DNA from: Psychrobacter sp. WY6
GTDB lineage: Bacteria > Pseudomonadota > Gammaproteobacteria > Pseudomonadales > Moraxellaceae
DNA length: 64,000 nucleotides
NCBI RefSeq assembly: GCF_018448495.1
Contig: NZ_CP049902.1
Location: 310,001 to 374,000, forward strand
Direction of reading: 5' to 3'
The notes below the pieces were generated by a model that saw nothing but the letters and a program-made list of their open reading frames with translations, did not search any database and was not told the DNA's origin. Each line of letters opens with the position of its first letter. The stretch's first letter is position 1. The position numbers were made by a program, and so were the translations under genes. Positions 19,025-29,735 of this stretch are shown here, in pieces.

Positions 19025-19630
19025 TTAATAACGAAAGTGCTTGAGAATAGGATAAGCAAATAAGATGTTTTCTTCTTGCGTACCGCGTCCGATATTGTGA
19101 ACAATCAGCGGTGTACCATCCGCAGCGACTTTATCGGAGACGATACCCGTGTGCGGCAAATTGCCATTCGGTAGCCGCCACGTCACCACATCCCCTGCTT
19201 GAAAACTGGCTTTATCAGTCGTCGATAATGTCTTTGCGTGACGCGCAAAAAACACTTCAAGATTGGGCACTCGGCGATGGTCGATATTCTTATCGGTTGA
19301 TTTGAGCCCCCAAGTCTTTGGATAAGCCGACCAATTTGACTTCATATCATGGTTGACTAATTGCTGTAGATCTATATTTTGCAAGCGATAAGCACGGACG
19401 ATAACATCGGTACAGACGCCAGTTTCTATCGGTACATCACCACGCGGAAAATCCAACTTGCGGTAAGCAGGATCATAGCTGGTGGTAATACCGATCTGTT
19501 TTTTAGCATCGTGCGCCAGTTTATCACCATTACTAATAGGTGCGGCGGCCTGAGTTAGTTGCGCCAAAGTTAATAGGCTAACAAAGACGAGCGATTTAGC
19601 GAAAACCTTATAAGTACCAGTAATTCTCAT
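19025..19630 (-). CDS. DUF1287 exported protein
   Basis: A 201-residue protein with a signal peptide (about residues 1-29, core LVFVSLLTLAQLTQAAA). The mature domain has the DUF1287 pattern: YDPAYRKLDFPRGDVP, GVCTDVIVRAYR with a conserved Cys, GDVVTWRLPNGNLPHTGIV with a conserved His, and IVHNIGRGTQEEN. The Cys...His arrangement resembles NlpC/P60-type peptidases, suggesting a periplasmic hydrolase, but this is inference. RBS AGAGAG before ATG. Confidence 0.85.
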   Translation of the reverse strand: MRITGTYKVFAKSLVFVSLLTLAQLTQAAAPISNGDKLAHDAKKQIGITTSYDPAYRKLDFPRGDVPIETGVCTDVIVRAYRLQNIDLQQLVNHDMKSNWSAYPKTWGLKSTDKNIDHRRVPNLEVFFARHAKTLSTTDKASFQAGDVVTWRLPNGNLPHTGIVSDKVAADGTPLIVHNIGRGTQEENILFAYPILKHFRY

Positions 19631-19744
19631 TTAACAATCTCTCTATATAAGTACTTAACCGCTCATTTAGTTAATTCTAAATGCTTTAATATTTAAAGAA
19701 TACAAATATTTGCAAACATGTAAACGGCAAAATGATGGCTTTGC

Positions 19745-20374
19745 TTAAGCATCAACCAACCATCCTTGCTGGGTCGCATAGTCGATATTTTTTGATAGCC
19801 AATCATGAATGGGAGGAAAGCTGCCTTTGATAAAAGCAAGTGCTGCAGTCACTTGCGAGCACGTGACGTTAGCATCAATCCACGTTTTTCCATTGGTATT
19901 TAAATTCAATAAAAAAGGCAATAAGCGATCAACCACTTTAAGCAGCTGGGTTTCTTTACTACTACCCGTCTCCTGTTCTTCCCAAATCTCATTTAAATCC
20001 ATGATGCCATTGCCACGCTCAGCTTGCAATCGAGCAATGCCCGCACGTTCTTCAATGTGCGCCTCGCTACGACTGTTTGCGAATAAAAATGTATCGCCAG
20101 CGTCAATCTCACCCAAGTCATGTACCAATGCCATCTTGAGTAGTTTTTCATGATTGACATCTAGCTCGAACTGTTCAGCGATAGACCAGCACGCCATGGC
20201 TAAATGCCATGAATGTTCGGCAGAGTTTTCTTTGCGTGTGGTATGCGTCACATAACTACGACGATTGATACGTTTAAGCGCATCAAGCTCTAATAAGAAA
20301 TGAGTAACATGATCTATATCAATGTTTGAGGCAAGCGTTGAGTTGGTTAATAAAAGGGGTTTGGTTGATGGCAT
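19745..20374 (-). CDS. HD-domain phosphohydrolase (YfbR/HDDC2-like)
   Basis: A 209-residue HD protein. Metal ligands are in ENSAEHSWHLAM (first His), LVHDLGEID (the HD pair) and the later Asp in LLKVVDRLLPF. The small all-helical size and order match 5'-deoxynucleotidase YfbR/HDDC2-type enzymes that dephosphorylate nucleoside 5'-monophosphates. Cytoplasmic. Substrate specificity is inferred from the family, not seen. Confidence 0.82.
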   Translation of the reverse strand: MPSTKPLLLTNSTLASNIDIDHVTHFLLELDALKRINRRSYVTHTTRKENSAEHSWHLAMACWSIAEQFELDVNHEKLLKMALVHDLGEIDAGDTFLFANSRSEAHIEERAGIARLQAERGNGIMDLNEIWEEQETGSSKETQLLKVVDRLLPFLLNLNTNGKTWIDANVTCSQVTAALAFIKGSFPPIHDWLSKNIDYATQQGWLVDA

Positions 20375-20507
20375 AAATTTTCTCTTAATTTTTCTACGAT
20401 ATATAGCGCTTCATTTTACCTTTACGCATAAGTATATTATACATTTTATGAGCGCTATAAAAGAGCATACCAACCTATAGCTAATTAACACCACTATAAA
20501 AAAGAAA

Positions 20508-20533
20508 ATAGCGCTTATGTGAGTAAGCGCTAT
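20508..20533 (-). terminator. Terminator-like hairpin after the isochorismatase-like gene
   Basis: Perfect 10-bp stem ATAGCGCTTA / TAAGCGCTAT with a 6-nt loop. The left A-rich flank gives an interrupted U-tract on the minus strand. 160 bp past the isochorismatase-like stop. Confidence 0.55.
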
Positions 20534-20693
20534 AGTCAAAGTATTTTTAAATCGCTACAGTGCTGCTGGGATAAAATTTTCGCAGCCTCTGTGAATACAG
20601 CAAGCAAGTAAAATTTGTACCAGTAGCACCATAATACAATCGTATCGGTTTTATGTTTCTTTGACTATATCGGTTCTATTTTGAGTAAAATAA

Positions 20694-21272
20694 CTATTTA
20701 ATCAAGTTACTAATGGTTTTAAAAGCAGGGTCTTGACTACTTCGGCATAACTCAAACAGAATGGTTTCAACCGTGGTAATCACGCCACCAGCACGGCGAA
20801 TACGGCGAATTGCTTGCTTTTTATCATATGGAAAACGCGAACCGACCGCATCACCAATGATGACGGGCTGCATACCATTATCTAGCAAATCAAGCGCTGT
20901 TTGTAGTACGCAGACATGTGTCTCTACGCCAAGCCAAAACAAAACAATACTTCGATTTTGCTGCGCTAAATAATGCCACGAATCATCATTATCACAAGCG
21001 CTAAAAGTGACCTTTTCAAAGCTTTTGGCGTTATCGCCTTCTAACACCTCGCGTATTTCAGGTAGCGTATCGCCGAGCCCTTTTTTATACTGTTCATTGA
21101 GCATGATAGGAATATTCAGTGCTTGCAGACCCTTAATAAGCGTCACTGTTTTTTTGACGATGTTTTCATGGTCATAAATATGCGGTGTTAAGCGTTCTTG
21201 AACATCGATTATCATCGCTTGGGTATTTTCGCGAGCGATTCGATAGGTACGATCGGTAATCATAGTAGACAT
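20694..21272 (-). CDS. Isochorismatase-like cysteine hydrolase
   Basis: A 192-residue cysteine hydrolase of the isochorismatase/nicotinamidase superfamily. The triad is visible: Asp in MIIDVQERL, Lys in SFEKVTFSA, and nucleophilic Cys in LGVETHVCVLQTA, with the usual cis-peptide segment before it. The YcaC-like group is closest by look; true nicotinamidases have a metal-binding DxHxxH that is not evident here. Substrate unknown. AAGGAG before ATG 21272. Confidence 0.85.
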   Translation of the reverse strand: MSTMITDRTYRIARENTQAMIIDVQERLTPHIYDHENIVKKTVTLIKGLQALNIPIMLNEQYKKGLGDTLPEIREVLEGDNAKSFEKVTFSACDNDDSWHYLAQQNRSIVLFWLGVETHVCVLQTALDLLDNGMQPVIIGDAVGSRFPYDKKQAIRRIRRAGGVITTVETILFELCRSSQDPAFKTISNLIK

Positions 21273-21474
21273 GGCACACTCCTTGTACGGCTGACTTTAT
21301 TGTTAAAGGCTATGTTAATTTTATCATTGATATTGTCTTTATTAGCCTTACTCTTATTTAGTCATAGTTTGCTGAGGGCGTCAATGGAGATAGTCTCTAA
21401 TAATGATTAATAACAATTCATCACGTTTGATTCATACTGCTTGATATAGTTTCTTAATGAAGAGTAGCCAATAA

Positions 21475-22074
21475 CTATATATGGCGTCTAGCATTCCTTA
21501 ATAACGACTGTTTTTGAGTCATGACTATGACCACACCGAAAACAATACCAAAACACAAGGTTAAAAGATAATACACCATATAACTGAGCGTGTTTATAAA
21601 TGCAAAGAACATGCTGGTTAAAGTAATGATTAATATCGCAGCGATAGTACCGCCGAATAGCTCTCGATATTTTTTATTAAAAATCTTAAAGGCCACCAAC
21701 GGTATCGCGATACCAAACAAGCCAAATGTAGCACCCCAGACACCTGCCATGTCCATATCAAAATATAGTACCCCTAAAACATTAGCGAAAATACCACATA
21801 TAAAAAAGGCCATCGAAAAACGTAAAGAACCCAATACTTTTTCCAAAATATAACCTGTCGCAAAAAGCATCCCCAGACTCATTACTAAATGCATAATTCC
21901 TACATGTACGAAAAGCGATGTCACTACCCGCCAATACTTACCAGCTTGCAGCGCGTTCATCGTCAACCCACCTACACTATTTACCTGTCTAGATAAAGGG
22001 TCAATGATATCCATACCCATGAATACGGTCAGTATAAATGTACCTATACAGGTCAGTATTAACACCAAGGTCAC
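21475..22074 (-). CDS. Rhomboid-like membrane domain lacking catalytic residues
   Basis: A 199-residue stretch with about six transmembrane helices and rhomboid layout (YWRVVTSLFVHVGIMHLVMSLGMLF, GVWGATFGLFG). The active residues are gone. The HxxxxHxxxN Asn is Ser, the GxSG motif reads GVWGATFG with Trp at the serine position, and helix 6 has no His in NTLSYMVYYLL. The frame is open upstream of GTG 22074 for about 110 bp with a basic stretch QKQKPVKKRAPVSDVSKS and no ATG, overlapping the end of the preceding gene. It is probably the C-terminal part of the protein encoded at 22146-23164, split by one lost base. Confidence 0.65.
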   Translation of the reverse strand: MTLVLILTCIGTFILTVFMGMDIIDPLSRQVNSVGGLTMNALQAGKYWRVVTSLFVHVGIMHLVMSLGMLFATGYILEKVLGSLRFSMAFFICGIFANVLGVLYFDMDMAGVWGATFGLFGIAIPLVAFKIFNKKYRELFGGTIAAILIITLTSMFFAFINTLSYMVYYLLTLCFGIVFGVVIVMTQKQSLLRNARRHI

Positions 22075-22145
22075 AGGTCGCTCTTTATTACTTCTAAACC
22101 AAACTACTAGGCTTTTTGATACATCACTTACTGGTGCACGTTTTT

Positions 22146-23164
22146 TTACAGGCTTTTGTTTTTGATATGTTTTTGTGTACCTTTCTTTTCTTGATTATCA
22201 AACTCTGCTGCGAGAACGAGCAACAAGCACAGCACCATACCAATAAAAAATGAACCAAACCCCCAAACAAAATCACGATCTAAGCTATCAGCAAGTAATC
22301 CCGTTTCTGGCTTCAATATTAAGGGTGGCAAATTAGATTGCCTATTAGCCGTAGAAACCGTGTGTAAGTAACCACTTCTCTGATTTGATGATTTAAGTTT
22401 CTCAAAGTAGCTGATAGTAGAGAGGTCTTTGGCTTCGTACTGATGGCGCGAGTCGTTAATAAACGCTGAGTATTGATGGTCTTTAATACTTTGGTCTGCA
22501 CGATTATCGTATTTCGTGTGGTAGTACCTAGCCAAATATTATCAGCGGCGGTAAATGGCGTGGCAATGTAATAATCAATATGCAGTTTTGAGTCAAAATA
22601 TCGTCCACTGACTACTTGTGTTTCTATATAAGAAACGCTCTTTAATTTGAGTGGCTCAAAATTATCCACTCTGAAGTACTTTTGTTTTGGATAGTAACGA
22701 ATATCACTCAGGCTATCTACTTCAATGACCTCGTAAGCTGCTTTGGACAAATAGTTTTGGCTGAGAACGAGCGGTATCACTAATGCTAAAACCATCGTTA
22801 TAAAAAAGTAGCCTGAACTACTACGCTTAACCCACTTTAAGGTCAAAAGCTCGTACCTCGGCCACATACAAATACTAACGACTGAAACAGATAAAAGGAG
22901 CGGAATACCAAAATCCCAGTAGCCTTCCTTTAAAGGTAGAACATCTAGATAAATATCAAGCAACCAGCGTAAAGCCCCAAAAAGCAGAATGGACAAGATA
23001 CTAAGACCTAAATATGGCAAGAATACTTGCTTTAGTCTTAGCTTGATCGATTCTTTAGCGCTTAGGCTTTGTATTTGCTTCTGTTTATCCCTTTTGCTTA
23101 CTCTTTTTTGTTTCTGCTTCTATTTTTCCTTATACCTATACTGGCTTTGCTTATTATTATCCAT
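22146..23164 (-). pseudogene. Membrane protein, N-terminal domain of a rhomboid-fusion protein
   Basis: A paralogue of the gene at 23182-24111. Reading from ATG 23164, 18 bp after the previous stop and in operon spacing: a basic tail, hydrophobic segments, a soluble domain with IRYYPKQKYFRVDNFEP and YYIATPF, and a final helix FFIGMVLCLLLVLA. Two lesions are visible: an in-frame TAG at 23120-23122 (codon 15) and a one-base loss near 22530, after which the frame resumes ARYYHTKYDNRADQ...YFEKLKSS. Repaired length about 340 aa. From memory, bacterial rhomboid proteins of about 500 aa carry such a domain before the rhomboid part. Function unknown. Confidence 0.6.
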
Positions 23165-23181
23165 GCCCTATCACCACAAAT

Positions 23182-24111
23182 CTAGCGTACCTTAAACTGT
23201 TGAAATGCTTTTTTATCAATCGTTGCTTTTAAGACTAATAGTAAGCAAATAAACATGCCAATGATAAAAAACCTAAAGAATTTTGCTAACTCTTTATATG
23301 CTTTTTCGTTAAGTGTGCCCAACTGAGATACAAGTATTATTGGGTCATTAATATGTTGCTGACCTGACAATCTAATCGCTTCTAAATAACCATGCTTAGT
23401 ATCTGAGTTTTGCAATTTTTCAAAATAATCAGCAGTAGATATCTCTTCATTTGCATATTGTTGTCTAGAAATCTTTTTAAAATTTTCTATTTGTTGAACT
23501 TTCTCTTTTTCTTCAAGATCATTATCAATAACCTTAGTAAAAGCCTGTCCCCACCAGATATCTTTATCTCCATAAAAAGGAGTAGCAAAATATAAGTATA
23601 TTTTTAACTCTTGTCTAGATTTCCCCATCTCCCTAGTATTGAAGTAAGAAACAACCCCTTGTTTCTCAACACTTTTATTATCAAATTGGAAGTATTTTTG
23701 TTTTGGATATAATTTAATATCACTTATATTACTTATATCAATAATGTCATATGCTGCTTCATATAAGTAAGCTTGACTGATTGATATAGGCGGAAATAAA
23801 GCAAGTATCATCACCAAGTAAAATACATTAGCGCTATTATCATCAAATAATTCAAATCGTAGCAGTCTAATCCTTGATCGCATTATGACAAGCACTAAAA
23901 TAACACTGATAATTATTGGGATAATTAAGTTCCAGACCGTATCTTTTAGAGGCCATATCCCTAGACAGATGTCCAACATCCATCTTATGATGTTGTAGAA
24001 TAAAATGGCGCCAATAATAAAACCTAAAAAAGGAAGAAAGATATAGCGCATTTTTAACTTAAACACCTCTAAATCTAAGCGCTTCTTATCTGACGATTTA
24101 TGATGTGCCAT
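23182..24111 (-). CDS. Hypothetical membrane protein, paralogue of the adjacent gene
   Basis: A 309-residue protein with a basic N-terminus (SDKKRLDLEVFKLKMR), three hydrophobic segments (about residues 25-45, 58-75, 92-110), an extracytoplasmic domain of about 150 residues and a C-terminal helix FFIIGMFICLLLVL. It aligns along its length with its downstream neighbour: PKQKYFxxDN, YFATPF, ADYFEKLQNS and GYLEAI are shared. No rhomboid domain of its own. AT-rich and with unusual codon use relative to fadA. No characterised family recognised. Confidence 0.7.
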   Translation of the reverse strand: MAHHKSSDKKRLDLEVFKLKMRYIFLPFLGFIIGAILFYNIIRWMLDICLGIWPLKDTVWNLIIPIIISVILVLVIMRSRIRLLRFELFDDNSANVFYLVMILALFPPISISQAYLYEAAYDIIDISNISDIKLYPKQKYFQFDNKSVEKQGVVSYFNTREMGKSRQELKIYLYFATPFYGDKDIWWGQAFTKVIDNDLEEKEKVQQIENFKKISRQQYANEEISTADYFEKLQNSDTKHGYLEAIRLSGQQHINDPIILVSQLGTLNEKAYKELAKFFRFFIIGMFICLLLVLKATIDKKAFQQFKVR

Positions 24112-24145
24112 TTATACTCTACCTTTCATTACTATGACTTAAACC

Positions 24146-24181
24146 AAAAAAAAGCGCCTCCAACATTAAGTTAGAGGCGCT
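24146..24181 (-). terminator. Terminator after fadA
   Basis: Stem AGCGCCTC / GAGGCGCT with an A-run on the plus strand giving U8 on the minus transcript, about 55 bp past the fadA stop. It separates fadBA from the membrane-protein block. Confidence 0.85.
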
Positions 24182-24234
24182 CATCTTACAAGATATTAAA
24201 ACATATTAATCAACAATATTAGCTTAGCTAAAAC

Positions 24235-25445
<1,211 letters not shown>

Positions 25446-25658
25446 TCAATGCTATTACTTCGTCAATCTCACTTGAAGTACAATACGTACCTCTGCGCTC
25501 GATTTCCTTGTACTAGCATTAAATGAAGCCAACTATAATCGTACGTGTGCTATTAAAGATTTGTTATTAAAAAATAGTGCCATTAAATATAAATAGATTA
25601 ATAGCTCTCACCCTCAAACAGCACACGTACGGCACTTCATCCTAGTAATGACTACCCA

Positions 25659-27818
25659 TTACGCGGTGGCGTAAAAGGTCTCGCCTGCTGCTGCCATGTC
25701 GCGAATCTTTTGCGGCGCTTCATAGGCTTTGCCAAGGTATGCGTATTTTTCACACAGTGCCAAGTAGTTATCTAGACCCATTTGGTCGATATAACGGCAA
25801 GGTCCACCGCGGAATGGCGGGAAGCCAACGCCCATAATCATCGCCATATCGGCTTCTGATGGCGTGCTAACGATGTTGTCTTCTAGGCAACGGACGGTCT
25901 CATTACAGAAAGCCAGCATAGTGCGGTCAATAATCGCTTGATCTTCAAATTCTTGCTTTTCGCTATCTGTGGTGGTTTTTAGTAGCTCATAAGTGGCTTC
26001 ATCGGCAACTTTCTTTGGCTTGCCGCGTTTGTCCATTTCATACTTATAGAAACCAACGCCGTTTTTCTGACCTAAGCGTTTGTTTTCGTATAAAAGCTCA
26101 ATCGCGCCTTTATAATCAGGCTTCATGCGGTCAGGGAAACCTTCTGCCATGACTTCTGCGCCATGTACGCCCGTATCTAAACCAACCACGTCGATTAGAT
26201 AAGCAGGACCCATCGGCCAGCCGAATTTTTCCATGACTTTATCGACATGAGCAAAATCAGCACCTTGCTTAAGAAGTAAGTCAAAGGCGCCAAAGTATGG
26301 GAATAGCACACGGTTGACTAAGAAACCTGGGCAATCGTTAACGACAACAGGCACTTTGCCCATTTTAGACGCTAGCGCAACGGTAGTCGCAATCGCTTCT
26401 TCAGAGGATTTCTTACCGCGGATAACTTCAACCAATGGCATACGGTGTACAGGGTTAAAGAAATGCATACCAACGAAGTTTTCTGGACGCTCAAGTGCTT
26501 CAGCCAAGAAAGTAATAGAGATGGTCGAAGTGTTTGACGCTAAGATACAATCGTCTTTTACTAAGCCTTCAACTTCTTTTAATACCGCACGCTTCACATT
26601 TGGATTTTCTACCACTGCTTCGATAACGATATCAGTTTCAGCAAAATCACTATAGTTCAAAGTAGGACGGATACGGCTTAAGGTTTCACCCATTTTTGCT
26701 GGGGTCATTTTGCCGCGATCTACCATTTTACCGAGTAACTTGCTGGCTTCGCCCATACCAAGGTCTAATTGCTCAGACTTGATGTCTTTCATAATGATTG
26801 GCAAGCCTTTACTGGCTGCCTGATAAGCGATACCGCCGCCCATGATACCAGCGCCTAGTACAGCTGCTTCATTGATCTCATGTGCTTTTTTGCTGTGCTG
26901 TTTGGCTAATTTTTTAACCAACTGATCGCTTAAGAATAAACCGACCAAGCTTTCTGCTTGTGGGGTTTTCGCCGCTTTTGCAAAACCAGCCGCTTCTACT
27001 TCGATTGCTTTATCACGTGGTAAGTTAACGTGTTTTTCCATCGCAGCGATAGCAAGTGCTGGCGCAGGATATTGCTTAGGATTGGCTTTGGCAAAGATCA
27101 TACCTTTAGCGCTGTTAAACGCCATCGCTTGCTCAAGCTGATTCAATTTAACTGGATTCAGCTTCTCTTCGCGCTTCGCTTTCCAATCAAGCTCACCTGA
27201 GATACATTTTTTGACTAGGTCAATGGCAGCATCTTGCAAATCATCAGCAGCAACAGTCGCATCAACCAAGCCCAGTTTTAGCGCATCAAGTGGTTTCTTT
27301 GGTGTACCAGTCGCAATCAGCTCAAGCGCATTGTCGATACCAATCACACGCGTCGTACGAACCGTACCACCAAAACCTGGGAAGATACCCAGTTGGGTTT
27401 CTGGTAGACCTATGATGGCTTTGTCGCTCATGACGCGATATTCACAAACCAAGGTCATCTCACAACCACCGCCAAGTGCCGCGCCATTGATGGCCGCTAC
27501 TTTCGGGAAAGGCAGGTCTTCAAAGCGGTTAAAGGCGTCATTGATACCTACGACCCAATCTTTAATCTCGCTTTCTGGCTTTTTAAAAGAGCCAACGAAT
27601 TCTGTGATATCAGCACCAGCGATAAAGACGCCTTTACCTGAGGTCACGATTAAACCTTTGACGTCGTCGGCTTTTTCTAAAGCAGTAACCGCTTCACCAA
27701 ATTGCTTATTGGTTTCAGCATCAAACTTGTTCACGCTCTCATTTTCGGCGTTGTACTGCATGTTGGCGATGCCATCCTCTAGCATTGTCACCGTGATGCG
27801 ATTTCCTTGGTATACCAT
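25659..27818 (-). CDS. fadB: Fatty acid oxidation complex subunit alpha FadB
   Basis: A 719-residue multifunctional enzyme. The N-terminal enoyl-CoA hydratase/isomerase (residues about 1-190) has [10 protein letters not shown] and [19 protein letters not shown] oxyanion segments. The L-3-hydroxyacyl-CoA dehydrogenase NAD domain begins [16 protein letters not shown] near 315 and includes [17 protein letters not shown] with the catalytic His. The C-terminal 3HCDH domains follow. Strong RBS AAGGAG. Reads toward fadA 258 bp downstream, so the order is fadB-fadA. Full length and unbroken, in contrast to fadA. Confidence 0.96.
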   Translation of the reverse strand: MVYQGNRITVTMLEDGIANMQYNAENESVNKFDAETNKQFGEAVTALEKADDVKGLIVTSGKGVFIAGADITEFVGSFKKPESEIKDWVVGINDAFNRFEDLPFPKVAAINGAALGGGCEMTLVCEYRVMSDKAIIGLPETQLGIFPGFGGTVRTTRVIGIDNALELIATGTPKKPLDALKLGLVDATVAADDLQDAAIDLVKKCISGELDWKAKREEKLNPVKLNQLEQAMAFNSAKGMIFAKANPKQYPAPALAIAAMEKHVNLPRDKAIEVEAAGFAKAAKTPQAESLVGLFLSDQLVKKLAKQHSKKAHEINEAAVLGAGIMGGGIAYQAASKGLPIIMKDIKSEQLDLGMGEASKLLGKMVDRGKMTPAKMGETLSRIRPTLNYSDFAETDIVIEAVVENPNVKRAVLKEVEGLVKDDCILASNTSTISITFLAEALERPENFVGMHFFNPVHRMPLVEVIRGKKSSEEAIATTVALASKMGKVPVVVNDCPGFLVNRVLFPYFGAFDLLLKQGADFAHVDKVMEKFGWPMGPAYLIDVVGLDTGVHGAEVMAEGFPDRMKPDYKGAIELLYENKRLGQKNGVGFYKYEMDKRGKPKKVADEATYELLKTTTDSEKQEFEDQAIIDRTMLAFCNETVRCLEDNIVSTPSEADMAMIMGVGFPPFRGGPCRYIDQMGLDNYLALCEKYAYLGKAYEAPQKIRDMAAAGETFYATA

Positions 27819-28584
27819 TTGAAACTCCTTGCTATATAACGAAAGCTACGTTTTAAAATTAAAAGTTTTAAAATTAAAGGTCATAGCCAGTTATTGTTAG
27901 TAAAACGAGTAATAACACTGCCAATATACTGTGTTATAAAGTCAGTAGAGTAAGCAGTGAAGATGTCTTTATTATCCAGCGCTCATGGTTATATTCATTT
28001 TTTATGCTTAACATTACCGCGTTAGCACAAGTGAATACGGCGCTTCATTTATATATTGTGACCAGTACTGATATTGAACATACTAACATTAAAAATATGG
28101 ACTGAGAGTTGAGCAAATTTTTCGCTGAAATAAGCACGCAAACCTCTAGCCCTAAATTATCAGATCATTTTTACGCCAATTAGTGTAGGGGATTATGCCC
28201 CTAACTGTCACAAGCTAATACCATACTCACAAGTCACTCTTAAATCAGCAGCAGCCCTTTACCTGACTAGTAATGTGCTTTAAGTGACGGTTTGTATACT
28301 GAAATTGTATACTAAAAATTCGTCTTTTAAAGATTATAATGACAGATGCTTATCCTCACACGCCGTCACACGCTTAACGTGATTCTTTATCAAAACATAT
28401 CCACTAACTAAGTTAAATCACCAATACGTAACGAGGGCTTGTTGCATTATTTCGGAGTGCTTAATACAATTTTTAACAGTAAGCTGCAAAAATATGGCAT
28501 TGATGATGCTCACCCCATAAGCTATATAATCTATCATGCTACACTAGCGATATTTTTATTATTCACCTGATAAATGGTTGGGTT
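27819..28584. other. Intergenic region between fadB and ispA
   Basis: About 766 bp separating divergent fadB and ispA. It contains an unassigned hairpin TAGGGG/CCCCTA at 28186-28203 without a T-tract. No ORF with a ribosome binding site, no tRNA fold and no recognised FadR-type operator. Promoters for both genes must lie here. Confidence 0.5.
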
Positions 28585-29694
28585 ATGACTGTTTCTTCTA
28601 CGCCAAGCTTTATACCTGAAAGCCTTATGCCTTCAAGACTTGTATCTTTTACTAGCTTTAATAACAACACCGAGCAATTTCATAGCGCCGTGCGCGCGCA
28701 ACTTGCACAAGATATCGACGTGCTGTTTGCGTATGCCAAACTGCCAAGCCCGCTGCTTGATGCCTGTCGTTATGTGATGACTGGTCAAGGTAAATTGGTG
28801 CGTCCACTATTGGTTGCCAGTGCCTTTGACAGTGTTAATCACACTAATATTAATGATAATACAAACGATGCTGATAAAAACCCTGATAAAGAAGCTAAGC
28901 AAATTCAGCAAAATAGCGATTTGGAGTCGCTATTAGAAAACGACTCCGATTATGATATGGCGCGCCGTGCGGCATTGGCGGTGGAGCTGCTGCATACCTA
29001 TTCATTGGTACATGATGACTTGCCATGTATGGACGATGATGACTTGCGCCGTGGTCAGCCAACGGCTCATATCGTCTTTGAAGAATCGACCGCCCTACTC
29101 GCTGGCGACGTATTGCAAACATTAGCCTTTGAAGTATTGACCGCGGAGTTGCCCACTTTTGTACCCTTTGATTCAGCTATCGCCAGCCAGCTCATCGCAA
29201 TATTTGCGCCACGTGCACGGCGTATGGTTTCTGGTCAAATGCTTGACTTGAACGCTGAGGCTAGTGCTAATATTTCACAAAGCGATCTAGAAGCTATCCA
29301 CCGTGATAAAACAGGTGCATTGATTGAAGCCGCTATGCTTATGGGCGGTATCTGTGCTGGTTCGACCGCTCCACAGCGTATGGCATTACAGGAATGCGCC
29401 CAGCATATTGGTCTCGCCTTTCAGGTTCAAGACGATATTTTAGACGTCACCACCAGCACCGATACCCTTGGCAAACCTGCTGGCAGCGATGAAAAATTAG
29501 ACAAATCTACCTATGTGAAATTGATGGGTGTCGAAGACGCGACCAGCTATGCGCAATCGCTATTTAATGATGGACGCGCGGCAATCATTCGTGAACTGAG
29601 TCATCATAAACCAAGCAGTAGCGAGCTTGGTAATGACGCAAACAATGATGCTTTACTGGCATTAATAGAATGGCTATGGGCACGTAAAAAATAG
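28585..29694 (+). CDS. ispA: Polyprenyl (farnesyl/geranyl) diphosphate synthase
   Basis: A trans-isoprenyl diphosphate synthase that condenses IPP with allylic diphosphates to supply quinone and undecaprenyl pathways. First Asp-rich motif LVHDDLPCMDDDDLRRG, second AFQVQDDILDVT, plus GKLVRPLL and the GDEKLDKSTYV region. At 369 residues it is about 70 longer than E. coli IspA. The excess is an N-terminal Ser-rich tail and a hydrophilic Asn/Asp-rich insert at about residues 85-125, between helices that are adjacent in relatives. The insert is in frame and does not touch catalytic motifs. Confidence 0.92.
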   Translation: MTVSSTPSFIPESLMPSRLVSFTSFNNNTEQFHSAVRAQLAQDIDVLFAYAKLPSPLLDACRYVMTGQGKLVRPLLVASAFDSVNHTNINDNTNDADKNPDKEAKQIQQNSDLESLLENDSDYDMARRAALAVELLHTYSLVHDDLPCMDDDDLRRGQPTAHIVFEESTALLAGDVLQTLAFEVLTAELPTFVPFDSAIASQLIAIFAPRARRMVSGQMLDLNAEASANISQSDLEAIHRDKTGALIEAAMLMGGICAGSTAPQRMALQECAQHIGLAFQVQDDILDVTTSTDTLGKPAGSDEKLDKSTYVKLMGVEDATSYAQSLFNDGRAAIIRELSHHKPSSSELGNDANNDALLALIEWLWARKK

Positions 29695-29735
29695 CCAAAA
29701 ATTTAATCACTAAAGAACGGTAATGAGTGGTCAAC

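Noticed and set aside
20761..20973. ORFs antisense to the isochorismatase-like gene and other conserved genes
   Set aside because: Shadow frames of well-supported coding sequences on the other strand, without start signals.
28186..28203. TAGGGG/CCCCTA hairpin upstream of ispA as a terminator or RNA element
   Set aside because: Short stem, no T-run, no conserved riboswitch-like core nearby.
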